This document shows, one piece after another, positions 28,544 to 36,559 of a stretch of DNA of 64,000 nt. The notes beneath the pieces were generated by a model that did not search any database, was not told the DNA's origin, and was given only the letters and a program-made list of their open reading frames with translations. The stretch comes from Belnapia moabensis DSM 16746 (GTDB lineage Bacteria > Pseudomonadota > Alphaproteobacteria > Acetobacterales > Acetobacteraceae): the NCBI RefSeq assembly GCF_000745835.1, contig NZ_JQKB01000020.1, forward strand, positions 1-64,000. Reading direction: 5' to 3'. The position numbers and the translations under genes were made by a program. The stretch's first letter is position 1. The number at the start of each line of letters is the position of its first letter.

Positions 28544-29380
28544 ATGCCGGGGATGGACCTCGACTTCACCGATGCCGAGCTGCATCGCTACTCCCGCCAC
28601 ATCCTGCTCCAGGATGTGGGCGCCATCGGCCAGGCGAAGCTCCGGGCGGCGCGGGTGCTGGTGATCGGCGCCGGCGGCCTCGGCGCCCCCCTCGCTCTCT
28701 ACCTCGCCGCGGCCGGGGTCGGCACCATCGGCCTCGTCGACCATGACGCGCTGGAGCTTTCCAACCTCCAGCGCCAGGTGATCCACAGCACCGCCCGCCT
28801 CGGCCGCAACAAGGCGGAGAGCGCCGCCGAGACGCTGGCCGGCCTCAACCCGGAGGTCAGCGTCGAGGCCCACCCGATCCGCCTCGATGCGGATTCGGCG
28901 ACGGCGCTGATCCCCCGCTACGACCTCGTCTGCGACGGCACCGATAACTTCGCCACGCGCTTCCTGCTCGGCGATGCCTGCCACCTGCTCGGCCGCCCGC
29001 TGGTCTCGGCCGCGGTGCTGCGCTTCGAGGGCCAGCTCTCCACCTTCAAGTCGCATCTCGGCGCCCCGCATCCCTGCCACCGCTGCCTCCACCCGGAGCC
29101 GCCGCCGGATGGCCTGGTGCCCTCCTGCTCCGAGGCCGGCGTCCTCGGCGCCGTCACCGGCGTCATGGGCACATTACAGGCGACAGAGGTGCTGAAGGAG
29201 ATTCTCGGCATCGGCGAATCCATGTCCGGACGCCTGCTGCTCTGGGACGCGCTCGACACCCGCTTCCGCACCATCCGCCTGCGTCGCGACCCCGGCTGCG
29301 CCCTCTGCGGCGAGGCCGCGACCATCCGCGACCTTTCCGCCCATGCCGCGCCCGCCCCACTCGCCTGCACGGCCGCCTGA
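28544..29380 (+). CDS. HesA/MoeB/ThiF-family adenylyltransferase
   Basis: 278 residues. E1-like enzyme that adenylates the C-terminal Gly of a ubiquitin-like sulfur carrier (MoaD, ThiS or similar). ATP-binding IGAGGLGAPLALYLA (41-55), the R-x-x-x-Q region NLQRQVIHS, catalytic-type DLVCDGTDNFATR, a candidate thioester Cys195 in VPSCSEAGVLG, and two CxxC pairs (C178/C181, C252/C255) forming the structural zinc site. Start may be 28544 or 28553. The dsrE-like gene begins directly at its stop codon. No carrier protein gene is adjacent, so molybdopterin versus thiamine synthesis is undecided. Confidence 0.87.
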   Translation: MPGMDLDFTDAELHRYSRHILLQDVGAIGQAKLRAARVLVIGAGGLGAPLALYLAAAGVGTIGLVDHDALELSNLQRQVIHSTARLGRNKAESAAETLAGLNPEVSVEAHPIRLDADSATALIPRYDLVCDGTDNFATRFLLGDACHLLGRPLVSAAVLRFEGQLSTFKSHLGAPHPCHRCLHPEPPPDGLVPSCSEAGVLGAVTGVMGTLQATEVLKEILGIGESMSGRLLLWDALDTRFRTIRLRRDPGCALCGEAATIRDLSAHAAPAPLACTAA

Positions 29381-29755
29381 ATGCCGAAACCCCTCGGCAT
29401 CCTGCTGATCTCGGGCGGGCATGAGCGCGCCCATTACGCCCTGATGCTGGCCACCGGCGCCGCCGCCCTCGGCCGCGAGGTGACGCTCTTCGCCACCAAT
29501 GCCGGCTGCCGCCTGCTGCTGGCCGACCAGCCCCTGCTCGCCGATCCGCGCGAGGCCGAGGTCGCCGCCCGCGGCGTCGCCGGCATCGCCACGCTGCTGG
29601 AAGCCGCGGACGACCTCGGCCTCCACCTCCTCGCCTGCGAGGCCGGCCTCCGCACCGAGGGGCTGGACTCGGTACCCCTCCGCCCTTCCGTCACCATCGC
29701 CGGCATCGCCAGCTTCCTCGCCGCCATCGGCGACGGGCAAATGGCCACGCTGTAA
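29381..29755 (+). CDS. DsrE-family protein
   Basis: 124-residue small alpha/beta protein of the DsrE/DsrF-like superfamily (start ILLISGGHERAHYALMLATGAAALGREVTLF). Members act in sulfur transfer via a C-terminal-half Cys. Here candidate cysteines are C42 in NAGCRLLL and C87 in LLACEAGLR. It starts immediately at the stop of the MoeB/ThiF-like gene and is surely cotranscribed, which supports a sulfur-handling role, but no direct partner can be named. Confidence 0.78.
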   Translation: MPKPLGILLISGGHERAHYALMLATGAAALGREVTLFATNAGCRLLLADQPLLADPREAEVAARGVAGIATLLEAADDLGLHLLACEAGLRTEGLDSVPLRPSVTIAGIASFLAAIGDGQMATL

Positions 29756-29796
29756 GCTTGACCTATGGCCCCGCGGCTTGGCATCCCCTCCGGGTG

Positions 29797-30720
29797 ATGC
29801 ATCCCCGCCCCATTCTCCTGCTCTGCCTGGCCCTCGCCGCGCCGGCCGCCCATGCGCAGAGCAGCCTCGGCCAGCAGGGCAACCTGCCGCCGCCTCGTGC
29901 CGCCGCCCCGTCCGCAGCTCCGGCCGCCCAGGCGCCGCAGCAGCAACCGGCACCCGCCCGGCCGGCCCCGGCGAAGCCGCCCCAGGCCCCATCGGCGCCC
30001 CGCCCTGCCGCCCCGCCACGTCCGGCTCAGGCGCCCCCCACCCCGGCGGCACCCACCCAGGCCACACCAGCCCGCCCGCCCGCCGCCCAGGCCACCCCGA
30101 CGGTTCAGCCCCGCCCCGGCACCACCGCCACCCGCCCGGCGACGCCACCCGGCCAGGCCCAACCGCCGCAGCAGCGCCGCCGCAATGCCCCGGCCGCCGC
30201 AGCCGCCGGCGCTGCGGCGGGTGCCGCCGCCGTCGCCATCGCACCTCCTGCCCCGGCTGCCCCACCGCCACCGCCCGCCCCCACGGTCGGCTCCGATACC
30301 GGCCGCCCGCTGCCCCGCTTCGCCGCCCTCGGCTCCAACCAGGTCAATCTCCGCATCGGCCCAGACCTGCGCTTCCGCATCGACTGGACCTATCAGCGCA
30401 AGGACCTGCCGGTGCAGATCATCGAGGAGCACCAGGTCTGGCGCCGCATCCGCGACCCGGAGGGCACCGAAGGCTGGGTCCAGCGCCCCCTGCTCACCTC
30501 CCGCCGCAGCTTCATCGTCCAGGGCGAGGAGCGGACCCTGCGCCGCCGCCCCGACAGCCAAGCCGAGGCCGTCGCCCATCTCCGCCCCGGCGTCATCGGC
30601 AGCCTCCGCCGCTGCGAGGCCGGCAGCGCCTGGTGCGAGGCCCGCATCGGCGACTACAGCGGCTGGATCAAGCGCAGCGAGATCTGGGGCGTGACGCCGG
30701 ACGAGGTCATCGGCGACTGA
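29797..30720 (+). CDS. Exported Pro/Ala-rich protein with C-terminal SH3-like domains
   Basis: 307 residues: signal peptide (PILLLCLALAAPAAHAQ, residues 4-20), a long low-complexity Pro/Ala/Gln-rich region (about 25-165), then a bacterial SH3-like region (about 175-300; VNLRIGPDLRFRIDWTYQRKDLPVQI, WRRIRDPEGTEGWVQRPLL, then a second half with WCEARIGDYSGWIKRSEIWG). Matches the family of periplasmic SH3 proteins (DUF1058 type) common in alphaproteobacteria, thought to bind cell-wall components. The start at 29797 is chosen because the signal peptide begins there. Confidence 0.8.
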   Translation: MHPRPILLLCLALAAPAAHAQSSLGQQGNLPPPRAAAPSAAPAAQAPQQQPAPARPAPAKPPQAPSAPRPAAPPRPAQAPPTPAAPTQATPARPPAAQATPTVQPRPGTTATRPATPPGQAQPPQQRRRNAPAAAAAGAAAGAAAVAIAPPAPAAPPPPPAPTVGSDTGRPLPRFAALGSNQVNLRIGPDLRFRIDWTYQRKDLPVQIIEEHQVWRRIRDPEGTEGWVQRPLLTSRRSFIVQGEERTLRRRPDSQAEAVAHLRPGVIGSLRRCEAGSAWCEARIGDYSGWIKRSEIWGVTPDEVIGD

Positions 30721-30787
30721 AAATTGCGGGCAGCCGTCCCCGGGCCGCATCCGCTTCGGCTGCGCCCGCGGAAGCGGCCCTGGCCTG

Positions 30788-30832
30788 TTTGCTCGACCGA
30801 GCAAATTACCCTTCCCGGGTGTTTCCACCCGG
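30788..30832. promoter_or_regulatory. Two perfect inverted repeats upstream of the nitrile hydratase-like operon
   Basis: 30788-30805 is an 8-bp palindrome TTTGCTCG-AC-CGAGCAAA, and 30815-30832 is a 7-bp one CCGGGTG-TTTC-CACCCGG; the half-site TTTGCTC recurs at about 30839. They lie 26-70 bp before the first start codon. The first looks like a dimeric repressor site; the second could be an operator or an RNA hairpin. No regulator gene is adjacent. Confidence 0.5.
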
Positions 30833-30857
30833 CCTGGGTTTGCTCTAGCCTCCCCAT

Positions 30858-31148
30858 ATGAGCGACGCCCCCACCCCCGCGATCCACGACCTCGGCGGCG
30901 CCAGCCGCTACCGCTGCTCCCCGGTCGAGCGCGACGAGGCGCCGCCCGACGAGTTCGGCAAGCGGGTGGATGCCATCCGCCAGATCCTCGCCCAAAAGGG
31001 CTTCATGACCGTCGACGAGCTCCGCCGCGGCATCGAGAGCATCCCCGAGGAAGAGTATTTCGCCCTGACCTATTACGAGCGCTGGCTGACCTCGATCAGC
31101 AACCTCATGGTCGAGAAGGGCATCATCCCGGCGGAGGAGCTGCGGTGA
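30858..31148 (+). CDS. Nitrile hydratase/thiocyanate hydrolase beta N-terminal-type subunit
   Basis: 96 residues equivalent to the N-terminal half of nitrile hydratase beta. It has the family's HDLGG near the start (residues 10-14) and the helix with YYERWLTSISNLMVEKGIIPAEEL at the end. In ordinary nitrile hydratases this is fused to an SH3-like C-terminal half; here that half is the next gene, overlapping by four bases (ATGA). The split and gene order (N-half, C-half, metal subunit) match thiocyanate hydrolase (scnB-scnA-scnC). The small P14K/NhlE-type activators are also beta-like, so an accessory role is an alternative. Confidence 0.75.
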   Translation: MSDAPTPAIHDLGGASRYRCSPVERDEAPPDEFGKRVDAIRQILAQKGFMTVDELRRGIESIPEEEYFALTYYERWLTSISNLMVEKGIIPAEELR

Positions 31149-31453
31149 CCGCCACCTTCGCCCCCGGCGCCCGCATCCGCATCAGGGACGACTGGCCCGA
31201 GCGCCGCGGCCCCTGCCATATCCGCACGCCGCACTACCTCCGCGGCCGCGAGGGCACCATCCAGGCCGTGCTTGGCGAATTCCCCAACCCCGAGGATCTC
31301 GCCTTCGCCCGCCCGGCCCCGCGCCGCACGCTCTACCACGTCCTTTTCGAGCAGCCGCCGATCTGGGCCGAGGGCGAGGCCGGCGACAGCCTCCTCGTCG
31401 AGATCTTCGAGCACTGGCTCGAGCCCGCAACCCCAGCGCAGGAGGCCGCATGA
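31145..31453 (+). CDS. Nitrile hydratase/thiocyanate hydrolase beta C-terminal-type subunit (SH3-like)
   Basis: 102 residues equivalent to the SH3-like C-terminal half of nitrile hydratase beta: FAPGARIRIRDDWPERRG, RTPHYLRGREGTIQ, LYHVLFEQPPIWAEG and the closing GDSLLVEIFEHWLEPA all follow the family pattern. This domain packs against the alpha-type subunit around the metal site. It overlaps both neighbours by four bases, giving translational coupling across three subunits. Confidence 0.82.
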   Translation: MTATFAPGARIRIRDDWPERRGPCHIRTPHYLRGREGTIQAVLGEFPNPEDLAFARPAPRRTLYHVLFEQPPIWAEGEAGDSLLVEIFEHWLEPATPAQEAA

Positions 31454-32052
31454 GCGCGCCCGCCCGCCCCGAATCCCTCGCCCTCCTGGACAAGTTCGTC
31501 GCCGCCCTTGCCACCCGCGGCCTCGTCACCGAGCAGGAGATCGCCGACCGCCAGGCCAGCACCGACCGCGCCAGCCCGGAGATCGGCGCCCGGATGGTCG
31601 CCCGCGCCTGGCTCGATGAGGGCTACCGCCGCCTCCTGCTCGCCAACGGCGCCGCGGCAGCGGAGCAGATGGGCGTCTCCATGGCCGGCGCCCCGCCCCT
31701 CGGCGTGCTCGAGGACCGCCCCGGCCTGCACCATCTCGTCGTCTGCACCCTCTGCAGCTGTTACCCCCGCGCCGTGCTCGGCTACCCGCCGCACTGGTAC
31801 AAATCCTTCGAATACCGCGCCCGCGCCGTCCGCGAGCCACGCGCCGTCCTTGCCGAATGGGGCACCACCCTGCCGCCGGCCACGCAGATCCGCGTCGTCG
31901 ACAGCACCGCCGACTACCGCTGGATGGTACTGCCGATGCGCCCACCCGGCACCGAGGGCTGGAGCGAGGACCAGCTCACCGCCATCGTCACGCGCGATGC
32001 ACTGGTCGGCGTCGCGCTGCCACGGCTTCCGGTCGCCGCCGCCGCCGAGTAG
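31450..32052 (+). CDS. Cobalt-type nitrile hydratase alpha / thiocyanate hydrolase gamma-type subunit
   Basis: 200-residue metal-binding catalytic subunit. The claw motif VCTLCSCYP provides C99, C102, S103 and C104; Thr at position 100 is the cobalt-type variant (iron-type has Ser). Other conserved stretches: ARAWLDEGYRRLLLANG, GLHHLVVCTLCSC, PPHWYKSFEYRARAVREPR and DYRWMVLPMRPPGTEGW. Enzymes of this family hydrate nitriles to amides or hydrolyse thiocyanate to carbonyl sulfide and ammonia; post-translational Cys oxidation is needed. The split beta subunits favour a thiocyanate hydrolase-like heterotrimeric unit, but substrate residues cannot be judged by eye. An MFS gene follows after 39 bp. 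Confidence 0.87.
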   Translation: MSAPARPESLALLDKFVAALATRGLVTEQEIADRQASTDRASPEIGARMVARAWLDEGYRRLLLANGAAAAEQMGVSMAGAPPLGVLEDRPGLHHLVVCTLCSCYPRAVLGYPPHWYKSFEYRARAVREPRAVLAEWGTTLPPATQIRVVDSTADYRWMVLPMRPPGTEGWSEDQLTAIVTRDALVGVALPRLPVAAAAE

Positions 32053-32091
32053 CCTGCTCCCCGAGGAAACACCGGGGGACCAGGAAACGGG

Positions 32092-33423
32092 ATGACGCCG
32101 CAGGACGGACTGCCGCAGCCGCGGCGCAGCCTGGCGGCGATCGCCATCCTTCTTTCCATCCTGGTCACCGTCCTCGACACTTCGATGATCAACGTGGCGC
32201 TGCCGGCGATCGCCCGCGATCTCGGCGTCGCCCCGGCCAGCGTCATCTGGCTCAGCAACGGCTACCAGCTCGTCGTCGTGGCGACGCTGATCTCCTTCGC
32301 CTCGCTCGCCGAGATCATCGGCTTCCGCCGCGTCTACCTCGCCGGCTTCGTGCTCTATGTCTGCGCCTCGCTGGCCTGCGCCCTCGCCCCCTCCTTCCCG
32401 GCGCTGTTGGCGGCGCGGGTGGTGCAGGGCATCGGCGCCTCCGCGGTGATGGCGCTGACCGCCGGCCTCATCCGCTACACCTATCCGGGCAGCCAGCTCG
32501 GCCGCGCCATCGGCTTCAACACCCTGACCGTGGCGCTGGCCGGGGCGATCGGCCCGACCCTCGGCTCCACCATCCTCGCCCTCGGTCCCTGGCCCTGGCT
32601 CTTCGCCGTAGGCGTGCCGCTCGGCCTCGCCGCCACCATCCTCGGCGGCCTGACCCTGCCCGAGACGCCCCGCGCCCATCGCCGCTTCGATGCCGTGGCG
32701 GCCGGCCTCGCGGCGCTGGGCTTCGGCCTGCTTTTCCTCGGCATCGACCTCGCCTTCGCCCTGCCCTGGGCCGGCGCAGTCCTGATGGCAGGCGGCATAG
32801 CTGCCGGCACCGCCCTGATCCGGCGCGATTTCACACGCCCTGCGCCGCTCCTGCCGCTCGATCTTTTGCGCCTGCCGCCCATCGCCATCTCCGCCCTCGC
32901 CTCGGTCTGCGCCTTCGCCGCCTGGTCGCTGGGCTTCGTCTCCCTGCCCTTCCACTTCATCGCCAACGGGCACGACCAGGCGACAACCGGCTTCATGATG
33001 ACGCCCTGGCCCGTCGCCCTGGCCGTCGCCGCCCCGCTCGCCGGCCGCCTCTCCGACCGCCTGCCAACCGCCCTTCTCTGCATGCTGGGCGGCGGCACGC
33101 TCGCCGTCGCGCTCGGCCTGGTGATCGCCCTCCCCGGCGCCGCGCCGGTGGTGATGCTTGGCCTCGCGGTCGGGCTCGGGGGCTTCGGCTTCGGCTTCTT
33201 CCAGACGCCGAACAACCGTACCATGCTCTCCGCCGCCCCCAAGGCCCGCAGCGGCGGCGCGGGCGGCATGCAGGCGACAGCGCGGCTGCTCGGCCAGACC
33301 ATCGGCACCACCCTCACCGCCCTGATCTTCCAGATGGGCGGCGGGCCGAAGCTGGCGATGGCGGCCGGCGCCGGCTTCGCCCTCGCCGCCGCCGGCATCA
33401 GCATGCTGCGACGGAAAATCTGA
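32092..33423 (+). CDS. MFS transporter, DHA2-like
   Basis: 443-residue major facilitator protein with about 12-14 hydrophobic segments. It begins with LSILVTVLDTSMINVALPAIARDLG, the DHA2/EmrB-type helix 1 motif, and continues with IWLSNGYQLVVVATL and RVVQGIGASAVMALTAGLIR (motif C-like region). Drug or metabolite efflux is usual for the group. Its position directly after the nitrile hydratase-like genes suggests transport of that enzyme's substrate or product, or simple chance; spacing of 39 bp is compatible with cotranscription. Confidence 0.85.
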   Translation: MTPQDGLPQPRRSLAAIAILLSILVTVLDTSMINVALPAIARDLGVAPASVIWLSNGYQLVVVATLISFASLAEIIGFRRVYLAGFVLYVCASLACALAPSFPALLAARVVQGIGASAVMALTAGLIRYTYPGSQLGRAIGFNTLTVALAGAIGPTLGSTILALGPWPWLFAVGVPLGLAATILGGLTLPETPRAHRRFDAVAAGLAALGFGLLFLGIDLAFALPWAGAVLMAGGIAAGTALIRRDFTRPAPLLPLDLLRLPPIAISALASVCAFAAWSLGFVSLPFHFIANGHDQATTGFMMTPWPVALAVAAPLAGRLSDRLPTALLCMLGGGTLAVALGLVIALPGAAPVVMLGLAVGLGGFGFGFFQTPNNRTMLSAAPKARSGGAGGMQATARLLGQTIGTTLTALIFQMGGGPKLAMAAGAGFALAAAGISMLRRKI

Positions 33424-33502
33424 GGCCGATTCATTCCGTTACGAAACCTGGGCTTGCGATCTCGCGTTGCGCCGCAACCGAACTACGGAGGTTGAGCTTG
33501 CC

Positions 33503-34072
33503 ATGACCGCCTTCACCCGGCGTTCCCTCTCCGGCCTGTTGCTGGCCGGCGCCGCCACCGGCACCCTTGCTGCCCCGCGCCCGGCCGCGGCCGAGACGCA
33601 GCGCGAGATCGACGCCGATGTCGCCGCCGCCCTGGTCCGCCTGCGCGCCCTGCCGCAGAGCCAGGACCTGCTGCGGAAGGCCCATGCCACGCTGATCTTC
33701 CCGCGCATCATCAGCGGCGGCTTCATCGTCGGCGGCCAGTACGGCCAGGGCGCGCTGGTGCGCGGCGAGCGGACTGAGGGCTACTACTCCATCGCCGGCC
33801 TCTCGCTCGGCTTCCTCGCCGGCGCGCAATCCGCCGGCCTCGCCATGTTTTTCATGACGGAGCAGGCCGCCGCCACGTTGCGCCGCCGCGACGGCTGGGA
33901 GATCGGCACCGGCCCGACCGTGGTCGCTCTCGACCGCGGCCTGCAGGCCAATGCCTCCTCCACCACGCTGACCGAGCCGGTCTACGCCATCACCTTCAAC
34001 CAGGAAGGGCTGATGGCCGCGCTGGCGCTGAACGGCACCAAGATCACCCGCATCACCCCCCAAGCCGGGTGA
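33503..34072 (+). CDS. Exported SYLF/YSC84-domain (lipid-binding) protein
   Basis: 189 residues. Twin-arginine-like signal (TRRSLSGLLLAGAATGTLAAP) followed by the SYLF (DUF500) domain: ATLIFPRIISGGFIVGGQYGQGALV, GYYSIAGLSLGFLAGAQSAGLAMFFMT, and a C-terminal ASSTTLTEPVYAITFNQEGLMAAL. The ATG at 33503 has GGAGG upstream at about 33487-33491. Related proteins bind phosphoinositides or other lipids in eukaryotes; the bacterial role is unknown. Convergent with the triple receptor cluster. Confidence 0.85.
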   Translation: MTAFTRRSLSGLLLAGAATGTLAAPRPAAAETQREIDADVAAALVRLRALPQSQDLLRKAHATLIFPRIISGGFIVGGQYGQGALVRGERTEGYYSIAGLSLGFLAGAQSAGLAMFFMTEQAAATLRRRDGWEIGTGPTVVALDRGLQANASSTTLTEPVYAITFNQEGLMAALALNGTKITRITPQAG

Positions 34073-34079
34073 TGCGGGT

Positions 34080-34104
34080 GGGGCGAAGGCTAGACCTTCG
34101 CCCC
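34080..34104. terminator. Hairpin between convergent genes
   Basis: Perfect 10-bp stem GGGGCGAAGG/CCTTCGCCCC with a 5-base loop that contains the stop codon of the minus-strand receptor gene. It begins eight bases after the plus-strand SYLF gene. Position and strength suggest a shared bidirectional terminator; no T-run is present. Confidence 0.6.
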
Positions 34105-35298
34105 CTCGATGAGGCTGCCGAACCGCTCCCAGGTGCTGCCGGTCCACTTCTGCAGCTGCATCTGCCGGATCGGATGGAAGTTATCCGGCGCGGTGTTCAC
34201 GAAAATCCCGGGGATCAGCGTCGGAATCTCAAGCGCCTTCAAGTTCGCCGCTTGGCGCATGATGTTCTCGCGGGCGAAGTTCCCCTCGCACTGCTTCAGC
34301 ACCTGCATCAGTGTCGTGGCAATGCCGAAGGCGAAGGGGAAGCTGCCGTCCTTCATGTCCCCGTCGGGGATGTATTTCTGCATGAAGGCCCGCCACTGGT
34401 TCATCCCCGCATCATTGGCCCAGCCCGGATCGGTCGGGTCCTTCAGATAGGCCGAGGTGATGATGCCGACGCCGCGCTCCGGCCCCGCCGGCTCCATCAC
34501 TGTGCCGACCGAGATGGAAACATTGGTGAGGTAGTGCAGCGGCTTCCAGCCGAGATCGGCCACGCGGCGAATGGTCTGCGCAGCGAATTTCGGCGTCGCC
34601 GCCGTTAGCAGCACATCCGCCCCGCTCGCCTGGAGCGAGACCACCTGGCTGTCGATCGTCGGGTCCGTCGCCTCGTAGGAGACTGGCTTGACGATGCTGT
34701 CGTAGCGCGCGCCGAGGACGTCCTTGACGCCGGTGACGTAGTCCTTGCCGAAATCGTCGTTCTGGTAGAGCAGCGCCAGCTTGGCGTTCGGCTTCTGCTC
34801 CAGCATGTGCTTCATGTAGATCTGCGCCTCGGTCCGGTAGCTCGGCTGCCAGCCCATCGTCCAAGGCGTGTCCTGGAAGTTCCCCCACTTGTCCGCGCCG
34901 GTGGAGAGGAAAAGGTGCGGCACCTTGCGCTGGTTGACGTAGCGCAGGATGGCGCTGTTGCTGGCCGTGCCGAGCGTGTTGAACAGGAAGGCCACCTTGT
35001 CCTGCTCGACCAGGCGCCGCACCTGCTCCACCGTCTTCGGCGGGCTGTAGCCGTCGTCATAGGTGATGAAATTGATCTTCCGCCCGGCGATGCCGCCCTG
35101 CTCGTTGATCATCCTGAAGAAATGCTGGTGCGAGCGGCCGATGCTGCCATAGGCGCTCGCTGGCCCGCTATAGGGCATGGTGTTGCCGATGCGGATCTCG
35201 CTGGCGGTGACGCCGGGCGTCTCCTGCGCGCGGGCGATGGCGGGGGCAGCAAGCGCTGCGGCACCCGCCGCAAGCAGATGGCGTCGCGTCGGCATCAT
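34090..35298 (-). CDS. Branched-chain amino acid-type ABC substrate-binding protein, copy 1
   Basis: 402-residue periplasmic type I binding protein (LivJ/Peripla_BP_6 family). Tat-like signal PTRRHLLAAGAAALAAPAIARA, then TASEIRIGNTMPYSGPASAYG, GWQPSYRTEAQIYMKHML, YQNDDFGKDYVTGVKDVLG and KPLHYLTNVSISVGTVMEPAG. It is the third and last of three tandem paralogues downstream of the liv-type permease/ATPase genes. Ligands of this family range over amino acids, short-chain amides, urea and aromatic acids; none can be assigned here. Confidence 0.9.
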   Translation of the reverse strand: MMPTRRHLLAAGAAALAAPAIARAQETPGVTASEIRIGNTMPYSGPASAYGSIGRSHQHFFRMINEQGGIAGRKINFITYDDGYSPPKTVEQVRRLVEQDKVAFLFNTLGTASNSAILRYVNQRKVPHLFLSTGADKWGNFQDTPWTMGWQPSYRTEAQIYMKHMLEQKPNAKLALLYQNDDFGKDYVTGVKDVLGARYDSIVKPVSYEATDPTIDSQVVSLQASGADVLLTAATPKFAAQTIRRVADLGWKPLHYLTNVSISVGTVMEPAGPERGVGIITSAYLKDPTDPGWANDAGMNQWRAFMQKYIPDGDMKDGSFPFAFGIATTLMQVLKQCEGNFARENIMRQAANLKALEIPTLIPGIFVNTAPDNFHPIRQMQLQKWTGSTWERFGSLIEGAKV

Positions 35299-35325
35299 GG
35301 CGTCTGTTCTCCCTGTTTCTTTCTT

Positions 35326-36534
35326 CTACACGCTCGCACCCTCGATCAGGCCGCCGAAGCGGACCCAGGATGCGCCGTCCCAGCGCTGCAACTGCATCTT
35401 CTGGATCGGTCGGTAGTCCTGCGGCCCGGTCTGCAGGGTGATGCCCGGCAGCAGCACCGGCAGCGCCACCTCCCGCAGCCCCGCCGCCTGGCGCAGGATG
35501 TTCTCGCGCGAGAAATTCCCCTCGCATTGCGTCAGCACCTGTCGCAGCGTGCAGCCGAGCCCGTAGCCATAGACCACGTTGGAGTCGTTGAGGTCCGCTT
35601 CCGGCATCCATTGCCGGACGAAGGCGCGGACCTCGTTCATCCCCGCATCCTCGCGCCAGGCCGCATCCCCCTGCTCCTTCAGGTAGCCCGAGGTGATGAT
35701 GCCGACGCCCTTCTCCGCCCCCGCCGGTTGCATGACGGCGCCGACCGAGAGCGAGACATTGGTGAGGTAGCGCAGCGGCTGCCAGCCGATGTCGTGCACC
35801 TTGCGAATCGCCTGCGCTGCTGCCTTCGGCCCGAGCGCGATCATCAGCACATCCGCGCCGCTGCCCTGCAGCGAGAGGATCTGGCTGTCCGGCGTCGGGT
35901 CGGTGATCTCGAAGGAGGCGGTCTTTGTGCTCCTGTCGAAGCGCTCCGCCCCGATCACGTCGCGCAGGCCGGCGATGTAGTCCTTCCCGAAATCGTCGTT
36001 CTGGTAGACGATCGCCAGCCTGAAGTCGCGCCGCTCGGCGAGCAGATGCTTGGCATAGATCTGCGCCTCTGTCCGGTAGCTCGGCTGCCAGCCCATGGTC
36101 CAGGGGAAGTCCTGCCAGTTCCCCCATTTGTCGGCGCCCGTCGCGACGAAGAGCTGCGGCACCTTGCGCTGGTTGCAGTAGCGCTGAATGGCATTGTTCG
36201 TCGGTGTGCCAAGCGTGTTGAACAGGAAAGCGACCTTGTCCTGGTCGATCAGACGCCGCGCCTGCTCCACCGTCTTCGGCGGGCTGAAGCCGTCATCGTA
36301 GCTGAGGAAATTGATCTTGCGCCCGGCGAAGCTGGTGGTCTCGTTCAGCATCCGAACGAAGGCCTGCTCCGTCTTGCCGATCACCCCATAGGCACTGTTC
36401 GGCCCGCTATAGGGCATGATGTTGCCGATGCGGATTTCGCCGGCGGTGACGCCGACCGTCTCCTCCGCGCGGACAAGGGAGGGGGTTGCGAGCGCCCCCG
36501 CTGCTGCCGCCAGGATCTGCCTTCTGCCGAGCAT
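35326..36534 (-). CDS. Branched-chain amino acid-type ABC substrate-binding protein, copy 2
   Basis: 402 residues, clear paralogue of both neighbours, with its own signal (GRRQILAAAAGALATPSLVRA). Shared landmarks are AGEIRIGNIMPYSGPNSAYG, WTMGWQPSYRTEAQIYAKHLL, IVYQNDDFGKDYIAGLRDVIG and PLRYLTNVSLSVGAVMQPAG. Differences cluster in the loops around residues 45-70 and in the last third, as expected for changed ligand preference. It is 25 bp downstream of copy 3. Confidence 0.9.
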   Translation of the reverse strand: MLGRRQILAAAAGALATPSLVRAEETVGVTAGEIRIGNIMPYSGPNSAYGVIGKTEQAFVRMLNETTSFAGRKINFLSYDDGFSPPKTVEQARRLIDQDKVAFLFNTLGTPTNNAIQRYCNQRKVPQLFVATGADKWGNWQDFPWTMGWQPSYRTEAQIYAKHLLAERRDFRLAIVYQNDDFGKDYIAGLRDVIGAERFDRSTKTASFEITDPTPDSQILSLQGSGADVLMIALGPKAAAQAIRKVHDIGWQPLRYLTNVSLSVGAVMQPAGAEKGVGIITSGYLKEQGDAAWREDAGMNEVRAFVRQWMPEADLNDSNVVYGYGLGCTLRQVLTQCEGNFSRENILRQAAGLREVALPVLLPGITLQTGPQDYRPIQKMQLQRWDGASWVRFGGLIEGASV

Positions 36535-36559
36535 CCCGCCTCCCTTTCCATGCTGGTCG

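Noticed and set aside
29880-30280. Tandem repeat or CRISPR-like array in the Pro/Ala-rich coding segment
   Set aside because: It is a GC-biased low-complexity linker with irregular units and no constant repeat/spacer structure.
30721-30780. Terminator after the SH3 protein gene
   Set aside because: Several partial GC stems (for example CCGCTTC/GAAGCGG) overlap without one clean stem or T-run.
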